Source: a bacterium (GTDB lineage Bacteria > Krumholzibacteriota > Krumholzibacteriia > WVZY01). Taken from it: a stretch of DNA of 6,286 bases. The stretch spans positions 1 through 6,286 of the forward strand of contig JAPUJU010000178.1 of NCBI GenBank assembly GCA_027296025.1. The letters are read 5' to 3'. Below, one piece after another: positions 6,091 through 6,286 of this stretch (its first letter is position 1; each line of letters opens with the position of its first letter). A program made the translations under genes and the position numbers. The notes under the pieces were generated by a model. That model searched no databases, had not been told where the DNA came from, and saw nothing but the letters and a program-made list of their open reading frames with translations.

Positions 6091-6286
6091 CTAGTATTGT
6101 TTTCTCATACGAGCCGGAAGAATATTGAGTTGCTCGCGATACTTGGCGACGGTCCGGCGCGCGATGTTCAGCCCGTCTGCCCTGAGTATATCCGCTATCT
6201 TCTGGTCACTCAACGGATTAAGCGCATTCTCGTCTTCGATAATACGCCGGATCCTGTCTTTGGCGCTCTTCGCGGAAATCTCGTTG
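6091..6286 (-). CDS. rpoN: RNA polymerase sigma-54 factor, C-terminal end only
   Basis: RpoN directs RNA polymerase to -24/-12 promoters that need an activator ATPase. Only the last 64 codons and the stop (TAG, 6091-6093) are in the window; the rest lies beyond the right edge. The visible part begins NEISAKSAKDRIRRIIEDEN, continues with NPLSDQKIADIL (23-34), and contains the RpoN box ARRTVAKYRE (42-51), which reads the -24 element, then the usual short tail ending LPARMRKQY. The RpoN box is a perfect match to the family, so identity is certain even from this fragment. It precedes hpf by 238 nt on the same strand, the standard rpoN-hpf neighbourhood. No frame disruption is seen. Confidence 0.98.
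   Translation of the reverse strand, partial: NEISAKSAKDRIRRIIEDENALNPLSDQKIADILRADGLNIARRTVAKYREQLNILPARMRKQY

Overview
All nine recognisable genes lie on the minus strand, so the window reads from right to left. In transcription order they are: the 3' end of rpoN (sigma-54), a 238-nt intergenic leader, hpf (long-form ribosome hibernation factor), hprK (HPr kinase/phosphorylase), four separate genes for a mannose-family PTS permease (EIIA, EIIB, EIIC, EIID), ptsH (HPr), and ptsI (Enzyme I, which runs off the left edge). From hpf to ptsI the largest gap between genes is 36 nt. Several junctions overlap or nearly touch, so a single polycistronic unit is likely.

The genes form a complete phosphorelay: PEP > Enzyme I (His217) > HPr (His15) > EIIA (His9) > EIIB (His14) > sugar carried through EIIC/EIID. 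HprK can act on HPr at Ser46, which is present. All phospho-acceptor histidines and the Enzyme I cysteine that binds PEP are intact, and no frameshift was found. The sugar is unknown, because no catabolic enzyme or transcription factor is encoded here. HPr has an unusual active-site loop (MHLRAA instead of the usual LHARPA), and the EIID is short with an altered GD motif, so real transport should not be taken for granted.

The order rpoN-hpf-hprK-PTS resembles loci in Deltaproteobacteria-like and FCB-type Gram-negative bacteria, including candidate phyla. It does not resemble Firmicutes, where rpoN, hpf and hprK are not normally arranged this way. The ptsN and rapZ genes often found in such loci are absent from this stretch. 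The base composition is moderate in GC. Placement below 'Gram-negative, non-gammaproteobacterial' is inference only.

No RNA genes, mobile elements, CRISPR arrays or clear intrinsic terminators were seen. The long plus-strand open frames are shadows of the minus-strand genes. Overall this is a coherent, mostly conventional regulatory PTS locus. The points worth a second look are the HPr and EIID variants and the leader upstream of hpf.
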